Shown here: piece by piece, positions 63,641 through 64,000 of the stretch
How the letters are laid out: every line of letters begins with the position of its first letter
Position numbering within the stretch: position 1 is the first letter of the stretch
Assembly (NCBI GenBank): GCA_947179485.1
Contig: OX359245.1
Location: 8,723,001 to 8,787,000, forward strand
Source of the DNA: Allacma fusca
Lineage: Eukaryota > Arthropoda > Collembola > Symphypleona > Sminthuridae
Direction: 5' to 3'
Length of the DNA stretch: 64,000 nt
Made by a program: the position numbers and the translations under genes
Notes under the pieces: generated by a model
What the model was told of the DNA's origin: nothing
Seen by the model: the letters and a program-made list of their open reading frames with translations, nothing else
Database searches by the model: none

Positions 63641-64000
63641 AACAACTATAAAGACAAATCAAATCGTTTTGATCAAAATGTTTGAAACAACTTTGCTGCA
63701 ATAGGTCAGTTTCAGAAATATAAATCAACACAAAAATTTTAAGTAGCAGAACAACTTTTCTATCCATTTACTTTAGATTAAAACAAAAATCCGTTTCCTG
63801 ACTGGGGTTTGTCAACATGAATGAACAAATTAAATGGGCCAATTAATACTTCTAAAGGTACATAATGCAAAATAACCTAAAATATATTTAAAGGGGAATG
63901 TCAAATCTTAAAAAAATTTTTATTTCGGGCGTGCTATTATTCAGTCTGCATATTCAGAATAGTTTTGAAATTTGACGTCAAAAATGGATGTTAGAATCTC
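63640..64000. repeat. Diverged repeat related to 6.12-6.42 kb
   Basis: Positions 63774-63830 resemble 6282-6340 (GATTAAAACAAAA, TTTTC/TTTCC, then CTG.GGTTT and a GAATG-A-AA word in order). Both lie in AT-rich non-coding sequence and the match is short and imperfect. The window ends inside it. Confidence 0.35.

Overview
This is AT-rich eukaryotic DNA, most likely from an arthropod nuclear genome. The evidence is short GT-AG introns (97-156 nt), TATA boxes followed about 30 bp later by TCAGT-type initiators, a nuclear-type tRNA-His, a family of membrane acyl-CoA desaturase with phase-conserved splicing, and a dense load of small DNA transposons. The species cannot be told from the sequence.

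Layout. 1-13.9 kb is gene-poor and made mostly of old, diverged dispersed repeats (four related copies of a ~1 kb sequence), a terminal-inverted-repeat (TIR) element at 6.95-8.33 kb that keeps remnants of two coding regions, a hAT-type MITE at 9.88-10.81 kb and a pogo-like MITE at 12.06-12.91 kb. 13.9-15.7 kb holds the one clearly conserved gene, a five-exon acyl-CoA desaturase with a readable TATA/initiator promoter and polyA signal. 15.7-21.8 kb is again transposon-rich: a degenerate palindromic repeat, a 1.6 kb TIR element with TGACGTCA sites, and two hAT-type MITEs. A tRNA-His(GTG) gene lies at 22.64-22.71 kb on the minus strand. 24.85-28.6 kb holds two paralogous genes for small secreted proteins (one with a long Gln-rich repeat tail), with another hAT-type MITE between them. 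28.75-61.40 kb, half of the window, is a head-to-tail array of 12 copies of a 2.72 kb unit. 61.4-64 kb holds an LTR-like promoter segment, a fifth hAT-type MITE and a diverged repeat.

Two themes stand out. First, five hAT-type MITEs, each with an exact 8-bp target duplication, each have arms built from their own short repeated word (GTATTT, GGGTAC, TACCGT, CGGTTCGG or GGATTCGAAT). This looks like one architecture with changing transposase-binding words. Second, the 12-copy array has patchwork variants that point to gene conversion, and it creates a junction-spanning reading frame that exists only where two units meet. I see no convincing protein gene inside the array unit: its best reading frame is broken by an indel between copy groups.
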